A program made the position numbers and the translations under genes. A stretch of 45,277 nucleotides of DNA from positions 1 to 45,277 of the forward strand of contig CAZFVY010000054.1 of the NCBI GenBank assembly GCA_964522665.1, given 5' to 3'. Below the pieces are notes generated by a model. It saw only the letters and a list, made by a program, of their open reading frames with translations. It ran no database searches and was not told where the DNA came from. Below are positions 42,168 to 45,277 of this stretch, piece after piece. The stretch is from CAZFVY01 sp964522665. GTDB lineage: Bacteria > Verrucomicrobiota > Verrucomicrobiia > Limisphaerales > CAZFVY01. The first letter of the stretch is position 1. Each line of letters opens with the position of its first letter.

Positions 42168-42183
42168 GAAGGCCCCGCCCGAC

Positions 42184-45084
42184 TTACGGGCCGGAAGTGG
42201 TCAGTCCCAACGGCAGGATCTCCACAAAATATTGGCGCGCCCGGAAGAAACGGTAAGGAGTCTGCGTCGCCAGATTATCGAATATCCCCCACATGCCATC
42301 CGGTTGGGCGGTCACCGAATTAGTCATCGCGGTCCAATTGATGAGGTCGGTGGACGACTCAATCTGGAACGATGTGCCGACGAATTGGATCAACGCCCCG
42401 CCGTTGGTCATGACGAGCGACGGACTGAATTTGACCGGCGTATAGATAATCAGGCGGACGGTCTCCGAGAGGTTCGTCGCGCCAAAATCATCCGTCGCGA
42501 CCGCCCTGACGTGCAGGAAACCGGGCTGAAGATTCGTCAGCGTCAATTGATAGGGGCTGGTCTGAACCGTTCCGAGGAGTTTTGTGACCGGGCCATTGGT
42601 CGTGAGCGGACCGCCCGGAAATACCTGGTAAAAACTGACGCTGGTCACGGTTCCATCCGTGTCGGTCGCGGCCGCGCGCAGTGTAACGTTCGTTCCGGTG
42701 ATAAGCGGCGTGTCGTTCGTGGGACTGAGCCACGTGACCACCGGGGGCTGGTTCGAGGGAAATAACTGGCTTTGGGGAATGATCGCCTTCGTGGTCGAAG
42801 GGCTGCTCCAACTGAGCATCGCTTCCGCGCCGCCGCCGTTTTCGTAGTACTCCATGCGCACGCCGTAGCGCTGGCCAGCCACGAGATCGATGCCGCCGCT
42901 CCACTCCGTCGGCGATTGGTCCACCCACTCGTCGATCACTAATTGGTTGTTGATCCAGAGGCGCACGCCGTCGTCAGTCGTGGTGTAAAACGTGTAGTGT
43001 TCGGTAAATTGCGCCAGGACCTGCCCGCTCCATCGCGCGGTGAAATCATCCACGCTGATCTTAGGGTCCGGCGAACCATTGCCCCAGTTGAAATTCACCG
43101 TGGGATCGAGCCGGGTCAACGTCGGCTTGCCGTTGAGCGTGCGTAATTGATTCGAGTAATACTCTCCCCGCAGGCCCGAGCCGGCGCCAACCGATTGGAG
43201 GCTGAAGAACGTCGCGCTCGCCACGCCGCTCGGAAAGGCCCCCGCTTTGAAGGCCACGGCTTTAACCGCGGCCGAATTGGTCAACGTCAAGGGCGCCGTG
43301 TAGAGCGGCGAGGAAATCAAAGGCGCGCTGCCGTCCAAGGTGTAGTGAATCTGCGCCCCGCCGGTGGTGGTCGCCAGCGTCACGCTGACCGAACCGACGA
43401 ACGTGCCGCCGTTGGGACTAATCGTTGGCGTGTTCACGAACGTTCCCAAGCCGTAAACCGCGAGCGCGTTCGCCGTGCCGACGTAAACGCGGCCGTTCAC
43501 GACCGTCGGGACGGTGAACTTCACCGCCGGACCCGGCACGTCGCGAGCTCCGGCCTCCCCGCTGTTGTAAAGCTCTTGGGAGAGCCGCTCATTATAGGCG
43601 TGGAGGACCGACGGCCCTTGCGTCCCGTAAGCGTCGGTTTGCAGGACCCACACGATCGCGTTGTTGGTTCCATTGGCGGAAATCGTCGGCGTGGCTCCCG
43701 GAAAGCCAAACGAGGTCGCGGACTGAAAGAGCGGCGTGGCGTTGAGCCGCCCACTGGCGAAGGCGAACGCCTTGAGGACGTCACCTGAGCCTTGGTAGTA
43801 GATGCGTTTGTTGAAATAGGCGGCCGTGCTCCACGTACCGCCCACCGCCCCGGCCAGGAATTGTACGATTTGACTATCCGAACTGGCGTTGAAATGCCCC
43901 AGGTTGTCACGGTCCAACAGATAAATTTTGCCTTCCTTGCCGCAGCCAACCAGCAAATGCGGATGCGCCGCGCTTCCGACCTCGTCGGGCAAGACCATGG
44001 CCCCGCCGGAACCGAGGTCGGCGTCACTCGCGTCAAGGCTTGCCTGATTGAACGGCGTAAACCAATCGGTCACGGTCAACTTGGAGCCGCTGGGCGTCAG
44101 TTTCACGAAGGTGTCGCCAAAATCGGCGCCGCCCGTGTTCGCGTCAAACGTCCCGTTGCCGGTCACGGCGTAAATGTTGCCCGCGGCATCGACCGCCGGC
44201 CCGCAACCGCTCATCCAGAATCCGCCTAGGCCGCCGTTTGGCGTGGCATTATAGACGCCGAACGGTTGAAGATTCGTGACGGAATAGCCGAGAATCCAGC
44301 CGTGATAGGGGCCGTTGTCACCGTGGGAGGCGAAGGAGAGATAAACGACCCCGTTCTGGAGCAGCAACGCGCAACGGTCATGCTCGCGAAGCGGGTTGAA
44401 CGGGACGGCGCCGCCGCCGCTGCCGTCTCCGTTGCCGGGGACCGACGCGGTGATTACGACGGGTCCGCCGAGCTTTTCCGCGCCGGTCGCCACGTCCAGG
44501 GCGTGGAGGCGCTGGACATAGTTCACGTTCGCGCCGCTGACTTCCTTCGTTTTCGCCAGCACGAAAAGCGTGCCGCTGACGGTATCGATGACCGGCGTGG
44601 CCGTGATGCCGATCTCCGGCACGATGTCTCCCGTACCGACGTCACCACTCGGAATCGTGGTCACGCCTGCCGATGGATTGATAAAACTGCGATGCCAGAG
44701 TGGCAGCGAGTTCGTCCCGCCCGGATTGTCAGCGTCAAAGGCGTACACGCTGTCATGCTGGGTCGCCACGTAAACGACGTTGAAAACCCCGCTACCGGGA
44801 ACGCTGACCGCTGGCAGGTAGAGCGGCTGGGTGTACGTATAACCATCGACCGGGTACGAAAATATCTTGCCGAAACCGGCTGGATTCACGTTCGCCGGCG
44901 TCAGCGCCGTTTCGTTCGGATTAAGCCCCGTCCGCGCGTTGTCATAGTGATAGGTCCAGACGCTGAGGTTGGTTTGAGCGATCACCGGCCGCCCGGTTAG
45001 CGCCAGGAGCAAGCTGGCGCCGGCGGCGGCGAGCCAAGCGCGCTCGCGGCGGGCTTGTTTCGGAAGAGTTGGATGTCGTGTCAT
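42184..45084 (-). CDS. Secreted PQQ-type propeller protein with PA14 domain and C-terminal FYR-like module
   Basis: A 966-residue secreted protein. Signal peptide (to about residue 37, ending RPVIAQ), then a PQQ-like propeller (about 40-545; NPAGFGKIFSYPVDGYTYTQ and VVYVATQHDSVYAFD). Next come a chitobiase-C-terminal-like module (YTLDGSAP, about 555-625), a PA14 carbohydrate-binding-type domain (about 630-780; GLRGEYYSNQL, TTTDDGVRLWINNQLVIDEW) and an Ig-like domain (about 785-885). The C-terminal module has FQIESSTDLINWTAM and PYRFFRARQ, then about 15 extra residues. It shares stalk and terminal modules with the giant family. The ATG at 45084 sits just before the signal peptide; the open frame to 45240 is not protein-like. 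Confidence 0.85.
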   Translation of the reverse strand: MTRHPTLPKQARRERAWLAAAGASLLLALTGRPVIAQTNLSVWTYHYDNARTGLNPNETALTPANVNPAGFGKIFSYPVDGYTYTQPLYLPAVSVPGSGVFNVVYVATQHDSVYAFDADNPGGTNSLPLWHRSFINPSAGVTTIPSGDVGTGDIVPEIGITATPVIDTVSGTLFVLAKTKEVSGANVNYVQRLHALDVATGAEKLGGPVVITASVPGNGDGSGGGAVPFNPLREHDRCALLLQNGVVYLSFASHGDNGPYHGWILGYSVTNLQPFGVYNATPNGGLGGFWMSGCGPAVDAAGNIYAVTGNGTFDANTGGADFGDTFVKLTPSGSKLTVTDWFTPFNQASLDASDADLGSGGAMVLPDEVGSAAHPHLLVGCGKEGKIYLLDRDNLGHFNASSDSQIVQFLAGAVGGTWSTAAYFNKRIYYQGSGDVLKAFAFASGRLNATPLFQSATSFGFPGATPTISANGTNNAIVWVLQTDAYGTQGPSVLHAYNERLSQELYNSGEAGARDVPGPAVKFTVPTVVNGRVYVGTANALAVYGLGTFVNTPTISPNGGTFVGSVSVTLATTTGGAQIHYTLDGSAPLISSPLYTAPLTLTNSAAVKAVAFKAGAFPSGVASATFFSLQSVGAGSGLRGEYYSNQLRTLNGKPTLTRLDPTVNFNWGNGSPDPKISVDDFTARWSGQVLAQFTEHYTFYTTTDDGVRLWINNQLVIDEWVDQSPTEWSGGIDLVAGQRYGVRMEYYENGGGAEAMLSWSSPSTTKAIIPQSQLFPSNQPPVVTWLSPTNDTPLITGTNVTLRAAATDTDGTVTSVSFYQVFPGGPLTTNGPVTKLLGTVQTSPYQLTLTNLQPGFLHVRAVATDDFGATNLSETVRLIIYTPVKFSPSLVMTNGGALIQFVGTSFQIESSTDLINWTAMTNSVTAQPDGMWGIFDNLATQTPYRFFRARQYFVEILPLGLTTSGP

Positions 45085-45277
45085 AAATTTATTCGGTACG
45101 TTCAATGTTCGCCGTCGTGCAGGCGTCGGACTTACACCCACCACCTCCCCGCGCGGGCAATCACCGACCACGTGCCCACGCCGCAAATATACCGGCAATC
45201 GGCGAAAACTCAAGGGCGTTACACGCTCGGATCGAACCAACCGATGACTGCCGGCCCGCGAGACCGCCTCGGCCGAC
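45085..45277. other. Upstream region of the PQQ/PA14 gene
   Basis: No gene was recognised in these 193 bases at the right edge. The stretch just before the start codon (about 45085-45100) is AT-rich and probably carries the promoter of the PQQ/PA14 gene, but no convincing -35/-10 pair was identified. Whatever lies further upstream is outside the window. Confidence 0.4.

Overview
The window is GC-rich, densely coded bacterial DNA, most probably from the Verrucomicrobiota (Pedosphaera/Limisphaerales-like). This is inferred from very large secreted NHL-propeller proteins ending in a Phe-Tyr-Arg-Leu/Val module, a PilMNO-plus-secretin cluster, sparse Shine-Dalgarno use and a DUF1802/Maf neighbourhood. 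No rRNA, tRNA, CRISPR array, transposase or phage gene was found. Nearly every gap is under 200 bases; the only longer one is the atpB upstream region (39554-39872).

Region 1 (38-4879, + strand) is a compact envelope-machine operon: PilM-, PilN-, PilO- and PilP-like inner-membrane platform proteins followed by a secretin. Region 2 (4924-23603, + strand, about 41% of the window) follows with no clear break. It holds five consecutive giant secreted paralogs of 962 to 1485 residues, joined by short gaps or ATGA start/stop overlaps. Each has a signal peptide, an NHL-type beta-propeller, a stalk of 1 to 8 chitobiase-C-terminal-like modules, a cohesin-like domain, a dockerin-like calcium-binding pair, a second cohesin-like domain and a C-terminal module ending FYR[LV]R. 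This array beside a secretin is the best candidate for an undescribed system: a secreted, possibly self-assembling surface scaffold.

Region 3 (23657-31231, - strand) holds two glycosyltransferases and a purine cluster: a small hypothetical gene, purS, purQ, purL, a small PLDc_N-type membrane protein and purF. Region 4 (31363-35622, - strand) is an MlaE-MlaF-MlaD-like lipid-transport operon, whose ATPase has altered catalytic motifs, then maf and a DUF1802 gene. Region 5 (35718-39553, - strand) is atpB-E-F-H-A. The gamma, beta and epsilon genes do not follow, so the ATP synthase operon appears split, and the delta subunit is short. Region 6 (39873-45084) has a secreted protein, a divergent DUF2089-type regulator translationally coupled to a membrane protein, and a PQQ-propeller/PA14 secreted protein. 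The two secreted proteins here carry a C-terminal module related to that of the giants.

Functionally, the left half is devoted to building and exporting surface material. The right half is housekeeping metabolism (purines, ATP synthase, nucleotide hygiene) and outer-membrane lipid maintenance. Starts were moved inward from the longest possible reading frame where signal peptides, family alignment or gene overlaps favoured it; these choices are noted per gene.
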